Assembly: GCA_944327245.1 (NCBI GenBank)
Contig: CALVHD010000012.1
Location: 1 to 55,426, forward strand
Origin: Candidatus Gastranaerophilales bacterium
GTDB taxonomy: Bacteria; Cyanobacteriota; Vampirovibrionia; Gastranaerophilales; Gastranaerophilaceae
Reading direction: 5' to 3'
DNA length: 55,426 nucleotides
The notes below the pieces were generated by a model. The model saw only the letters and a list, made by a program, of their open reading frames with translations, was not told where the DNA came from and did not search any database. Positions within the stretch are counted from its first letter, which is position 1. Each line of letters begins with the position of its first letter. This document shows positions 33,890 through 43,712 of the stretch, one piece after another. The position numbers were made by a program, and so were the translations under genes.

Positions 33890-36220
33890 TTAAATCATTT
33901 TATAAACTTTAAACTCACCTGGGCGAAGTTCATTAAAAGTGATTTCTTTTGTTATATCGTTTTCTAAAGGTTTTTCAACAAAAAGACATTTATTTAATTC
34001 ATCCAGTTCAAAATCAAAATAAGAAACAAGCTTTTTGCCTTTTTTGATTTTTACGGTATTGTTTCTTGTAATTGTGCCTCTTACATTTTTCTTTTCAATA
34101 TGACCTAAATTATCTTGGACATCTTTAATCTCATAAGGTGCAAAATAATTAGCTACAATTAAATAAGTTGCTTGTTTTTCGCCTTTTTTCGGTTTTTGTT
34201 TATCATAATCAGGGACAACCTCCCAACATACAAAACCGTTACTTTCCTGATTGTGTAATACGGCTCTGCCTTGATTTAGAAGTTTATCGTGTTGAGCAAA
34301 ATAATTAATTGCATTAAACTTTTCAAAGAAATTCCAATCATAATTTCTTACCATAGAAGTTTCTTTTGAAATTACTCTTTCAATACCGACTTTTGTAAAA
34401 CTTTCATCACCGTCAATCAATAATGTAGGACGAGATGCAAACTTGCCCCCTGGGATAAATTTCAATTTAAACCATTTAAACAATGCCCCTTGAGCGCCTA
34501 ATTGCCCCGGATACTGATTAATATCTCTAAATTCACCGTCTTGGTTATTATATCCTTTTAAAATAGACAGAGGATTAGTTTTTGCATTTTTTTGATTGTA
34601 TGTTGATAGTCTTAAATTATCATTAACTATTTGCTCGGGAGTCTTGATGCTTTGAGCAACAATGTCATCGCCCCACAATACATCAAATTTCATATCTTTA
34701 TGATATTCCTTAAAATATCCGTCCCAAAGCATATATTCAGCTAATGTTGCAAAATAAGGAACTTTCTTTTTAAGGTTAGAATTGATATTACCCAGAACTT
34801 TTGCAGGTATTCTGTAGCTTAAAGGCTGCCCTTTTTTATCTTGCGATACTTCATCCACAATATGATCAATATGATCTACCCTAAAACCATCAAAATTAAA
34901 TTCTTTTTGAAGATTTTCGGTATAATTTTTATAAAAATCAACAACATCACCATTATATTTATTTAATTCAAAATGATAGAAATAATATGGCGTTTGACAG
35001 TCTAAATTTGCAAAATGAGTTACATCTTCACCTTTATGATTATAATGTTTAGAAATAGGATATTTATTTCCCTTGCTCATCTTATCAAAAACAGGAACTC
35101 CTGCTGAACACCATGCCCCGCCTGACATTGTCCATAAACCTTGTTTAATTAGTTCTTGCACTATTTCATCTTGATTTTCAATGTCTGACTCTGTTTTTAT
35201 ATGTTTTTTTGCAACTTTTGTAATTATTTCTTCAGCTCTTTTTTGCAATTCATCTTGTTTTTGAGCAAAACTCATCTTATAAGAAACTAAAATTTTATAT
35301 TCTTTAATGTCGTTTTCAATTTCATCAACAATTTTTTGTTCAATTGCATTATATTTTTTATAATTTCCTTTTAAATTTTCAATATACAATTTTTGAACAT
35401 TTAAAACATCTTCGTCTTTATAGGTTCTTTTTTGCATAAGTTGAGCACACAAAGCATTAAAATAACCTGAAATACTTTGAATTAACTCATTTACATCCAT
35501 CCACCTTGCAACATAAGGCTTTGATAATACAATTTTAGAAAATCTTGCAGTTTGAGGTAAAATGTCATAAATTACAGGATGATTGCATAATTGAGCCAAT
35601 TCAATAAACAATTTTACTTGACTTGTTGCATCAAGCCCTAAAAATTTCATCAAATTATCGTCTTGTAAATTATCGGATACTTCTGATGATTTTGGAAGAT
35701 AAGCACAATCAAATTCACGTTTAAAAAACGGAATTAAATATAGCGTTGCAGGTAAAATTTCAAGTTCATCATTACCAAAGTCAAGAGTAATTAAACATTT
35801 TACCCAATCGATAAAATGCCCCGGATAATCTGAAGAATTTCCATCCCCTAAAGCACTTAAAGATAGAAGTTTTATATTATGACCTTCTTTTTTAAACCAA
35901 TTAGAATTTTTGATTTTTCTTCTTGCTAAAACAGACGGATTAGAAAAATCTATAAATTTACCATCAACAAAAGTTTTAGCTTTTTTTAATTTTTCAATAA
36001 GACAAAATATGGTTTCAGCATTTGTTAACTCTTGCAAAACCTTAAATTGAGGATATGGTAAATAGCCATATTTTTCTATTGTTTCAGATAAATATTTTTT
36101 CCTATCTTCATTTATTTCTTCTACTCTATAAATTTGTGCCATTTTTGCAAGCAATACATTAAGCTCGCTTGGCTTAAAATTTGCTTCGTGCTTGTTTTTC
36201 TTCGCTAATAAATTCAACAT
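33890..36220 (-). CDS. Divergent GH13-like alpha-amylase family enzyme
   Basis: A 776-residue enzyme with alpha-amylase catalytic motifs. Region II FDGFRVDHIDH carries the nucleophile Asp449, region III ATLAEYMLWDG carries acid/base Glu495, and FAQHDK near 641-646 may be region IV. The first 210 residues and a helical insertion at about 250-350 are unlike common amylases. The last 100 residues are beta-rich. No signal peptide, so it is probably cytoplasmic glucan metabolism alongside the GH57 enzyme. Shine-Dalgarno GAGGTT. Exact activity is not readable; a glucanotransferase or lyase-type member is possible. Confidence 0.72.
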   Translation of the reverse strand: MLNLLAKKNKHEANFKPSELNVLLAKMAQIYRVEEINEDRKKYLSETIEKYGYLPYPQFKVLQELTNAETIFCLIEKLKKAKTFVDGKFIDFSNPSVLARRKIKNSNWFKKEGHNIKLLSLSALGDGNSSDYPGHFIDWVKCLITLDFGNDELEILPATLYLIPFFKREFDCAYLPKSSEVSDNLQDDNLMKFLGLDATSQVKLFIELAQLCNHPVIYDILPQTARFSKIVLSKPYVARWMDVNELIQSISGYFNALCAQLMQKRTYKDEDVLNVQKLYIENLKGNYKKYNAIEQKIVDEIENDIKEYKILVSYKMSFAQKQDELQKRAEEIITKVAKKHIKTESDIENQDEIVQELIKQGLWTMSGGAWCSAGVPVFDKMSKGNKYPISKHYNHKGEDVTHFANLDCQTPYYFYHFELNKYNGDVVDFYKNYTENLQKEFNFDGFRVDHIDHIVDEVSQDKKGQPLSYRIPAKVLGNINSNLKKKVPYFATLAEYMLWDGYFKEYHKDMKFDVLWGDDIVAQSIKTPEQIVNDNLRLSTYNQKNAKTNPLSILKGYNNQDGEFRDINQYPGQLGAQGALFKWFKLKFIPGGKFASRPTLLIDGDESFTKVGIERVISKETSMVRNYDWNFFEKFNAINYFAQHDKLLNQGRAVLHNQESNGFVCWEVVPDYDKQKPKKGEKQATYLIVANYFAPYEIKDVQDNLGHIEKKNVRGTITRNNTVKIKKGKKLVSYFDFELDELNKCLFVEKPLENDITKEITFNELRPGEFKVYKMI

Positions 36221-36294
36221 AAATAACCTCTATCCTAATAGAATTATTGTATCAAAAAAATGTGTTTTAATCTGCATTTGAAACAATAATTAAC

Positions 36295-36328
36295 AAAAAA
36301 AATGGTAAAAGACTAAAGTCCTTTACCA
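36295..36328 (-). terminator. Terminator of the Hyf/Ehr operon
   Basis: A 12-bp stem with one mismatch (36303-36314 with 36317-36328), followed on the minus strand by eight Ts. It lies 22 bases beyond the last gene of the complex. Confidence 0.85.
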
Positions 36329-36349
36329 CTCAAATTTCACCAATTTAAT

Positions 36350-37108
36350 CTATTTTTTTCTTATAAAATCCAATACTGCATTGATAAATGTCAAAGGATG
36401 AGTCGGACATCCTGGGATATAAAGGTCAATTTTGTATTTATCAATAAATTCTCGATTTATTTCTTGCGAATTTTGGAAAATTCCACCGGAAATAGCACAA
36501 GCTCCGCACAAAATCACAACCTTAGGGTCAGGGCAAGATTTATAGCAATCTTCAAGAGCATATGCCATATTTTTTGAAATCGGACCTGTTACAACAATTC
36601 CATCGGCATGACGAGCAGAAGCAACAAAATCAATACCAAATCTGCCCATATCAAAATTTGCATTTCCTGCCGCATTCAATTCCATTTCACAACCGTTGCA
36701 ACCGCCAGCTGAAACTTGGCGAAATTTAATTGAACGATTAAAAATAGAATAAATTTCTTTTCTTACTTCAATTGCTTTTTTGTGATATTCTTCAGGAGTC
36801 ATTTCTTCAGTTACTATTAACTTTTCTCTTTTATCTGCTCCTAATTTATAATAATTTGTAAAATCAATTGCATGGTTTTCGCAAAATCTTTTACATTTAC
36901 CGCACAAAGTACATTTTCCCAAATCTATTGATAAAGGATTAACATTTAGTGCTCCTGTCGGACAAATTTTAGCACACTCTCCGCAAGAACTACACTTAGA
37001 ATTATCAAGCTTAGGCAGACCTCTAAAAGCTGTTCTCATCGGCGCATTTTTAATATCAGGTATAAACTGATTTTTTTGCCATAATTTCATTTTTAAAGTA
37101 TCAAACAT
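36350..37108 (-). CDS. Fused ferredoxin/NuoB-like subunit of Hyf/Ehr complex (HyfH + HyfI)
   Basis: Electron-transfer subunit of 252 residues combining two usually separate proteins. Residues 35-80 hold two 4Fe-4S motifs (Cys39/42/45/49 and Cys66/69/72/76), as in HyfH/HycF. Residues 130-252 are the small-subunit (NuoB/HyfI/HycG) domain, with GGCNGCEMEL (Cys137, Cys140), GPISKNM, CGACAISGG and PGCPTHP (Cys234) keeping the proximal cluster ligands. It would carry electrons between the large subunit and a soluble donor or acceptor. It is the last gene of the operon. Confidence 0.88.
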   Translation of the reverse strand: MFDTLKMKLWQKNQFIPDIKNAPMRTAFRGLPKLDNSKCSSCGECAKICPTGALNVNPLSIDLGKCTLCGKCKRFCENHAIDFTNYYKLGADKREKLIVTEEMTPEEYHKKAIEVRKEIYSIFNRSIKFRQVSAGGCNGCEMELNAAGNANFDMGRFGIDFVASARHADGIVVTGPISKNMAYALEDCYKSCPDPKVVILCGACAISGGIFQNSQEINREFIDKYKIDLYIPGCPTHPLTFINAVLDFIRKK

Positions 37109-37124
37109 AATATTTTTTCCTTAA

Positions 37125-38576
37125 TTATAAATCAAATCCACAATATGAAAGGTCAAACCCCTTGTTACACAATGGAAAATCGGAAATACCATTTCCTCTT
37201 ACTGCCATAGCTAAACCATACCAATTATTAAATGACGGATCTTTTATCTTATAGCGAGTTAGTTTTCCTGTTTCATCAGTTGTTGCAATATGAACCAATT
37301 CCCCTCTCCAACCTTCAACTATGCTGAGCGCAAAAGAATTAGGGATAAGACTTTTTGCTTCAACTTTAATTTCTTCATCTTTATAATTTTCAAGTTTATT
37401 GAGCAATTTTTTAATATATGAAATAGATTCAATCGTTTCTTTGTATCTGATTCTAAAACGTGAATAAGCATCATTAGTGGCTTTAAATTGTTTGCGTTCA
37501 AAATCTTTATAAAATTCATCGCAAAAATCAAAACGAGAATCGATCTCTAATCCACAGGCTCTGCCCATTAAACCTACTAAATTTAATTCTTGAGCTATCT
37601 CTCTACTTACTGTACCGGTTTTTTCAAATCTTGACATAACGGTTGCACTTTTAAACACCGCTTGAGTCATTTTATTGACTGTCTTTTTAACGCCATCAAG
37701 AACATTAATTATTTTATCAGACATTTCCTTATCTATATCAAAATTTACACCGCCAAAAGCAATTAAACCTCTGCCAAATCTGCTTCCTGAAATTTCAAGC
37801 ATAGTATTAATTACCAAAGTTCTTGTAACAGCATAAACTTCTTTACCCATCAAATAAGCAATATCACCCAATATTGCGCCCATATCACCAATATGTATCG
37901 CGCATCTTTCCATTTCAAGAGCAATTCTTCTTATTAATTTTGCTTTTGTGGAAATTTTTGTGCCTGATAATTCTTCCATAACCTGTGAATAAGCCATATT
38001 ATAGGCTATAACACTGTCACCGCAAATTGATTCAGCCAATTGATTAGAAGGATTTTTAACCATCAAATCTTCACAGCCTCTGTGTTGATAACCGAGCATA
38101 ATTTCAAGGTTATAAACTTTTTCGCCCTGACACATAAATCTAAAATGTCCGGGTTCAATAACACCTGCGTGAATTGGACCAACAGCCACTTGGTGAGTTG
38201 CTTCGCCATCCATTTCAAAAAATTTATAATCATCTTGATTTTTTCTAACAGGTTTCAACCAAGGATGTCCTTTGGGTTCAATATGAAACTGTTCGTAAAA
38301 TTCACGCTCGAACATATGATATTGAGGATTGTCTTTTGTAATAGATTCATATTCTTTAACACTTTTATTAATTAAAGAGGATGTTAAAAGAATTTCGCCT
38401 TTTTCATCATCAGCTAAAGCAACAAATAATTTAATATTTTCGCCCCAATCACAGCCAAAAAATGATAAAGGCCTTAAATTACTTGCAGCCAAGCGGCTTC
38501 TTAATGCACCAAGCTCTAAAGTCGGAATATCCAACAAATTAACTCTTTGATTATTTTTTACAGTATAGTAATTCAT
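37125..38576 (-). CDS. Hyf/Ehr large subunit (HyfG-like) lacking NiFe ligands
   Basis: Large subunit of 483 residues: a NuoC-like N-terminal domain (about 1-115) fused to a NuoD/hydrogenase-like domain, the HycE/HyfG layout. In real hydrogenases L1 reads CGIC and L2 DPCxxC. Here L1 is ESICGDSVIAY (Cys185 kept, Ser188 in place of the second Cys) and the C-terminus is DLSYCGFDL, with Ser477 and Gly480 at the ligand positions. Three of four NiFe ligands are gone, and no cleavable C-terminal extension follows. I start at the ATG at 38576, which has AGGAG upstream. Best read as an Ehr-type, non-hydrogenase complex. Confidence 0.85.
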   Translation of the reverse strand: MNYYTVKNNQRVNLLDIPTLELGALRSRLAASNLRPLSFFGCDWGENIKLFVALADDEKGEILLTSSLINKSVKEYESITKDNPQYHMFEREFYEQFHIEPKGHPWLKPVRKNQDDYKFFEMDGEATHQVAVGPIHAGVIEPGHFRFMCQGEKVYNLEIMLGYQHRGCEDLMVKNPSNQLAESICGDSVIAYNMAYSQVMEELSGTKISTKAKLIRRIALEMERCAIHIGDMGAILGDIAYLMGKEVYAVTRTLVINTMLEISGSRFGRGLIAFGGVNFDIDKEMSDKIINVLDGVKKTVNKMTQAVFKSATVMSRFEKTGTVSREIAQELNLVGLMGRACGLEIDSRFDFCDEFYKDFERKQFKATNDAYSRFRIRYKETIESISYIKKLLNKLENYKDEEIKVEAKSLIPNSFALSIVEGWRGELVHIATTDETGKLTRYKIKDPSFNNWYGLAMAVRGNGISDFPLCNKGFDLSYCGFDL

Positions 38577-38598
38577 TTTATCTCCTAACCCTTTTAAA

Positions 38599-40032
38599 TT
38601 AACCAACAAGGGTGTTTCTAATAATTACATCTAAAAATTTTGGTATGTAAACCCCTAAAATAAATGCCAAAGTAAGCATTACAACCTGAGGAACATACAT
38701 TGTTTTTGAAATCTTTGCAATATTTTTCTTTGCAAGAGCAAATTTTTCATCACTTTTTTTGCCATATACCATTTTAATTACTACTCTTGCCATTCCAAAA
38801 AGAACAATGGTCAACAATAACAAAAATAATGCACATAATATAAAGTGTTTTTGTATTAAAAATGCTTTTACAACTAAAAATTCACTTAAAAACAACATAC
38901 TTGGAGGAAATGCGCAAATTCCAAGGAAAGACACAATCCAGAGCCAAGCTGTTTTTTTATCAATCAAACCCAATGAACGGATAGATTTAATTCTTTTTGT
39001 TTCAAAAAGTTCTAAAACATTTCCTGATGTGAGGAAAAAAGATGCTTTAATTAATGAGTGGCCGATTAAATGAAGAATTAAAGCAAAATATGCAATTCCG
39101 CCTAACGCAGTCGCAATAGCCAAAATACCCATATTTTCAATTGACGAATAAGCAAGCATTCTTTTGTAGTTTGTTGTGTGATATAAAAATACTGCAGTTA
39201 CAAACAATGATAAAAATCCCATTGTCATTAACATTGTTCTTGCAAAAATCACACAATTAGCGCAAAGCATTACTTTATATACATTTAAAATAACCAAAAA
39301 TGCGCAATTTAATAATGTTGCTGATAATAAGGCTGAAATCGGACTTGGAGCTTCGGAGTGTGCATCAGGAAGCCAAAAATGAACAGGCGCAAGCCCCATT
39401 TTTGTGCCAAGACCAAACAATATAAACACAAAAGAAACATTTAACCAAAAATGACTGAAAGACTTTGCATTATTCATTAAATCCGAATAATTAAGAGTGT
39501 TTACATCGCCTGTTGCAATTGTAAGTAAAATTATACCCACAAACGCTAAAGCAATTCCGATTGAACAAATAAACACATATTTCCAAGCAGCTTCAATTGA
39601 ATGTTTTGTTTTATTGAAATAAATTAAATAAGCACTTGCTAAAGTTGTACCTTCAATAAATATCCAAGCCAAGCCCAGATTGTTTGATAAGATACCGCCT
39701 GTCATAGAAAAGACAAATATCAATATCATAACACTATATAACATCATCTTTTGAGATGGAAATTCTTTAGCCAAATTCTTGCTATAGCCGCAGTTATAAA
39801 CTGCAACTGCAAGGAAAACTATTGATAATACAAGGTAAAATACAATATTTGATGCACCCAAATTAAAATAATTACATTCACCTAAAAGCTCGGGTTTTAG
39901 AAAATAAGCAACCCCCAAAATTGAATGTACAAGTGCATATAAAGTAATTAATGTATTGTTTAGAATATTATTTTTAAACAAAAACAATATTAAACAAAAA
40001 ACTATAGGTAATATTAAAACTAAACTAATCAT
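38599..40032 (-). CDS. Hyf-type antiporter-like membrane subunit (HyfF-like)
   Basis: Membrane protein of 477 residues and about 14 helices, related to NuoN/NuoM and Mrp antiporter subunits. Conserved ion-channel residues are visible: MGLAPVHFWLPDAHSEAPSP and YKRMLAYSSIENMG. It should be one proton or sodium pumping module of the complex. The ATG at 40032 is preferred: AGGA lies about 11 bases upstream, while the in-frame GTG at 40041 is too close to it. It overlaps the HyfE-like gene by eight bases. Confidence 0.9.
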   Translation of the reverse strand: MISLVLILPIVFCLILFLFKNNILNNTLITLYALVHSILGVAYFLKPELLGECNYFNLGASNIVFYLVLSIVFLAVAVYNCGYSKNLAKEFPSQKMMLYSVMILIFVFSMTGGILSNNLGLAWIFIEGTTLASAYLIYFNKTKHSIEAAWKYVFICSIGIALAFVGIILLTIATGDVNTLNYSDLMNNAKSFSHFWLNVSFVFILFGLGTKMGLAPVHFWLPDAHSEAPSPISALLSATLLNCAFLVILNVYKVMLCANCVIFARTMLMTMGFLSLFVTAVFLYHTTNYKRMLAYSSIENMGILAIATALGGIAYFALILHLIGHSLIKASFFLTSGNVLELFETKRIKSIRSLGLIDKKTAWLWIVSFLGICAFPPSMLFLSEFLVVKAFLIQKHFILCALFLLLLTIVLFGMARVVIKMVYGKKSDEKFALAKKNIAKISKTMYVPQVVMLTLAFILGVYIPKFLDVIIRNTLVG

Positions 40033-40675
40033 TGTTTTCACTGTCCTTTAAGTCTGATAAATGAGCTACTTCCATATCTCCCAATTCTTTATTTATTTGT
40101 GAAACAAATAAACCTAAAATATAAATTGCAATAAATACATCTAACAAAACGCCTATATTTACCAACATCGGCATTTCTTTTGCAACAGATAAAGATAATA
40201 AAAATATACCGTTTTCCATTGTAATAAATTCAATAACATTTGATAAAATCTTTTGCTTGATTGTAATTAACCATAAGCTGATTATTATTGTTGAAAGAGC
40301 AATACCAAAACACATCGGATTTATCATAGATAAAGATGGAATATCTAAAACACTAATCATAAATCCGCCAAACAATATTGCACTTGAAATAAATAAACAA
40401 TAAAAATGTGCAACATTAGCGTCTGTATCTCTTTTTAAATGAGTTTTTCTTAATACTTTATTTAAAAACAAAGGAATTAAAATTGCTTTTACAAGCAGCG
40501 TTTCGATTGTTAAAAACAAAATAATAAACCAAGGCATATGATGAAATCCTGCCGCACAAATTAAAAACAGCAAAATACCTTGTGCAATAAGTGCGTCAAC
40601 ATGCGCTTTTAATCTACTCGTTGTAGACAAATAGAGCATTGTTAAACCAAATAATATTATAAAGCCGTTAACCAT
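40025..40675 (-). CDS. HyfE-like membrane subunit
   Basis: Small hydrophobic subunit of 216 residues with about six helices. It resembles HyfE, related to NuoK/MnhC-type subunits; the helix pair around ITMENGIFLLSLSVAKEMP is the recognisable part. The C-terminus is charged. It lies between HyfC-like and HyfF-like genes exactly as in hyf operons, with two bases separating it from its upstream neighbour. Confidence 0.82.
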   Translation of the reverse strand: MVNGFIILFGLTMLYLSTTSRLKAHVDALIAQGILLFLICAAGFHHMPWFIILFLTIETLLVKAILIPLFLNKVLRKTHLKRDTDANVAHFYCLFISSAILFGGFMISVLDIPSLSMINPMCFGIALSTIIISLWLITIKQKILSNVIEFITMENGIFLLSLSVAKEMPMLVNIGVLLDVFIAIYILGLFVSQINKELGDMEVAHLSDLKDSENND

Positions 40676-40677
40676 TT

Positions 40678-41607
40678 TTATACTCCATACATTTTTACAG
40701 CTACTAAAGAAGCAATAACAAGAGCAAATGAACTCATAACAAATACAAACTCAAATACATGGCTCATTCTTAATCTTGCTATTCCTGATTCAATTGTTCC
40801 GACTAAAACAGAAATTACAAACATCATTAACAGAAAAGCAATCGTTGATACACCCAAACTTAAATTTGAAGGTAAAATCAAGTTTGATATTAATGAAGCA
40901 AGTAAAAACATTTTCATATAAGCACTCCAAGATATAAGTGCTAATTCAGACGAACAATTATCTAATATCATAACTTCATGAATCATTGTTAATTCTAAGT
41001 GTGTTGCAGGGTCATCAACAGGAACTCTGCAGCCTTCCGTTAAAAGCATAATTAATAGCGCCAACACAGCAAAAATTACAATTAAATAACCTATACTGCC
41101 GGCATTTTGAATAACCAAAGCTAAACTATCAAAAGTATAAATTTTGCACAATGCCATTATTGAAGCTATAACAATAAAAAATGCGGGCTCAATTATAGTT
41201 GTAAAGCAAGCTTCACGAGATGCCCCCATTCCTTCAAAACTGCTTGCCGTTTCCATTGCAGCCAATAAAGAAATAAATTTTGATAAACCCAGCGCATAAG
41301 CAAAAATAATCAAACCGCCTTGGATGTTTATTATTGTAGTTCCATTAACAATTGGAATAAAAAGACACGCAAAAATAGTGCAAGCTAAACCAATTAAAGG
41401 AGCAAATCTAAAAATCCAAGTTGTAGTGTTTGAATAAGTTGAAGTCTTTTTCATTAATTTGACAAAGTCAAACAACGGTTGAAAAACACTTGCACCTTTT
41501 CTTCCTCCAAAAAACGCTTTTGTTTTTCTGATTACACCTGTCATCAAAAAAGGAATAATCAACAAAAATAAAATATTTAAAATTTTCATTATAATTTCGT
41601 TTGACAT
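40678..41607 (-). CDS. NuoH/HyfC-like membrane subunit
   Basis: Membrane subunit of 309 residues that joins the membrane arm to the peripheral arm. NuoH-type motifs: KTKAFFGGRKGASVFQP, GLGCT-type helix replaced here by GLACTIFAC, SSFEGMGASREA, and TEGCRVPVDDPATHLELTM. About eight helices. It lacks the complex I quinone-site extension. Second gene of the operon. Confidence 0.92.
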   Translation of the reverse strand: MSNEIIMKILNILFLLIIPFLMTGVIRKTKAFFGGRKGASVFQPLFDFVKLMKKTSTYSNTTTWIFRFAPLIGLACTIFACLFIPIVNGTTIINIQGGLIIFAYALGLSKFISLLAAMETASSFEGMGASREACFTTIIEPAFFIVIASIMALCKIYTFDSLALVIQNAGSIGYLIVIFAVLALLIMLLTEGCRVPVDDPATHLELTMIHEVMILDNCSSELALISWSAYMKMFLLASLISNLILPSNLSLGVSTIAFLLMMFVISVLVGTIESGIARLRMSHVFEFVFVMSSFALVIASLVAVKMYGV

Positions 41608-41623
41608 AATCTATTTTCCTACA

Positions 41624-43594
41624 CTACCCTAAAATCAATGCGGCAATTAAAGCTATTGCCAAAAATATTAATCCGACACGAATATATTGTTGAATATCTC
41701 CGTTTTGTATTTTTTCAAATTTAGATAAGAATTTTTCATCCAATTTTATAATCGGATTAATAACATAAACTTCTTCAATATCATCAAATTCAGCTTCATA
41801 GTGAGCTTCTTTCGGGAATAATCCTTTTGCTTTTCTAACATCAGTATTCCTTTTAAACAAAGGTTTTAAGATACTTGAAAAAGGACTAACATATGAAGCA
41901 GCGCTATATTGAACTTTACTTGTCAATTTATTATATCCACAGCCCCAAGTTGAATATATTTGAGGTGTTTTTGATATTAACTTTTTAACTATTGAAATAA
42001 CCAAAATTAAACCCACAAGAATTAATATATATTTTGAAATATTTGATAAAAACGCAATTGTTTCAACTGCTTGAGGGTTTTCAATTAAAACTGAAGCCGG
42101 TTTCAATACATATTTAAACATATATTGAGGAAATAACCCGATAATAAAACAAGCTGTTCCCAATAAGCCCATCGGAATTAACATTGATCTTGGACTATCA
42201 TTTTCAACAGCTTCCGCTTTTTCACTTCTGGAAGCTCCCAAAAAAGTTATGCTTATTGTTTTTGTAAAACACAATATAGCCATTGTTCCAACCAAAGCTA
42301 GAGCTGAAAAAGCAAACAATATTGCTATAAATACTCCAAAATTATCAATAGCCAAAGCTTTAATAAAACTCAAATATATCAAAAATTCGCTTACAAAACC
42401 GTTAAAAGGAGGTAGAGCACATATTGCAACACCACCAACGATAAAACATAGCGCAGTCATTGGCATTTTTTTAATTAATCCGCCTAAAACTTCCATGTCT
42501 TTTGTATGAGTTTTAACATATACACTGCCTGCGCTTAAGAATAATAACTCTTTAAATATTGAGTGATTTAATATATGAGCCAAACTTCCGCACAAAGCCA
42601 ACAGCGCCATTGTCGGATGATTATAATAAACAGCCAACATATAAATTGAAATACCTATACCGATAATGCCTATATTTTCAATTGATGAATAAGCAAGCAT
42701 TTTTTTAATATCTTTCTGAACTGTTGCATAAGCAATGCCATACAACGCAGTTATTGCAGTTAAAACTAAAATAGTATATATAACTGTAATTTTTGGAATT
42801 GAGCTGAATTGAATTGCCCTTAAAATTCCATAAATACCTGTTTTTATCATAACACCACTCATCATAGCGCTAACATGAGAAGGCGCTTGAGGGTGAGCAT
42901 CAGGCAGCCAATTATGGAAAGGAACAAAGCCTGCTTTTATACCAAAACCTATAAAACCAAAGATAAAAATTAAATTTGCTAAATCTGCATTGTTCAATAA
43001 TGATTCTTTAAACGTTGCAAAATCAAGACTCATAGCATTTGTTGAAAGCAGTACAAAGAATAATATTATAAATATAACTGACACATGCATATAAACCAGA
43101 TATTTAATACCTGAATTAATAACTTCTTTCTTTTCGTGTTCGAATATAACAAGAAAAAATGAAGATAATGACATTAATTCCCAAATAATTAAAAATAACA
43201 ATGCATTTTGACAAGTTACAACCAAAAGCATTGAAGCCATTAATAATGCTAAAAATATGCAATGAGCAGAAACATCTTTTCCTTTGTTAATATAAGGTGC
43301 AAGATATCCGTTTGAATAAATAATTGCCAGAGTTGACATAATCGAAATAAAAATTACAAAAAATGCGCTCAAATCATCAAGCACAAATCTTACATTTTGA
43401 AATATTGAACCAAGATGCAATATACATTCTTGGTTTGAAATAATTAATGCTTTAACTGCGGCGCTCACTGTAGCACAAGAGGCTAAAACCGCCCCTATTG
43501 ATACACATTTTAACTTTGCTGCTTGATTTTTAAAAAACAAGCTGATAATTGCACCGCAAAATAAAATTGCTATTCCTATAAAATAGTTTTCCAT
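41624..43594 (-). CDS. Large antiporter-like membrane subunit (HyfB-like)
   Basis: First gene of the complex operon, 656 residues with 14-16 membrane helices, related to NuoL/HyfB. Key pumping residues appear in IKAGFVPFHNWLPDAHPQAPS and KKMLAYSSIENIG; WELMSLSSFFLV and PPFNGFVSEFLIYL are family segments. After about residue 550 a soluble loop precedes one last helix at 633-653, like the lateral-helix end of HyfB. Shine-Dalgarno GAGGAAA. Only two antiporter-like subunits are present, and hyfA and hyfD equivalents are missing. Confidence 0.92.
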   Translation of the reverse strand: MENYFIGIAILFCGAIISLFFKNQAAKLKCVSIGAVLASCATVSAAVKALIISNQECILHLGSIFQNVRFVLDDLSAFFVIFISIMSTLAIIYSNGYLAPYINKGKDVSAHCIFLALLMASMLLVVTCQNALLFLIIWELMSLSSFFLVIFEHEKKEVINSGIKYLVYMHVSVIFIILFFVLLSTNAMSLDFATFKESLLNNADLANLIFIFGFIGFGIKAGFVPFHNWLPDAHPQAPSHVSAMMSGVMIKTGIYGILRAIQFSSIPKITVIYTILVLTAITALYGIAYATVQKDIKKMLAYSSIENIGIIGIGISIYMLAVYYNHPTMALLALCGSLAHILNHSIFKELLFLSAGSVYVKTHTKDMEVLGGLIKKMPMTALCFIVGGVAICALPPFNGFVSEFLIYLSFIKALAIDNFGVFIAILFAFSALALVGTMAILCFTKTISITFLGASRSEKAEAVENDSPRSMLIPMGLLGTACFIIGLFPQYMFKYVLKPASVLIENPQAVETIAFLSNISKYILILVGLILVISIVKKLISKTPQIYSTWGCGYNKLTSKVQYSAASYVSPFSSILKPLFKRNTDVRKAKGLFPKEAHYEAEFDDIEEVYVINPIIKLDEKFLSKFEKIQNGDIQQYIRVGLIFLAIALIAALILG

Positions 43595-43712
43595 TGTTTC
43601 CTCTTTTTTGTTAATAGTAATTCAGCTAACTTTTTAATTTTGTATCAAATAAAAATCATAATCAAGAAGAAAATATGTCATAGAAAAATTATTTTTTTGA
43701 ATATATGTTTTT

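Noticed and set aside
36350-43594. Ordinary hydrogen-evolving NiFe hydrogenase (Hyf/Ech)
   Set aside because: Three of four NiFe-ligating cysteines are absent from the large subunit, and there is no protease-cleaved C-terminus.
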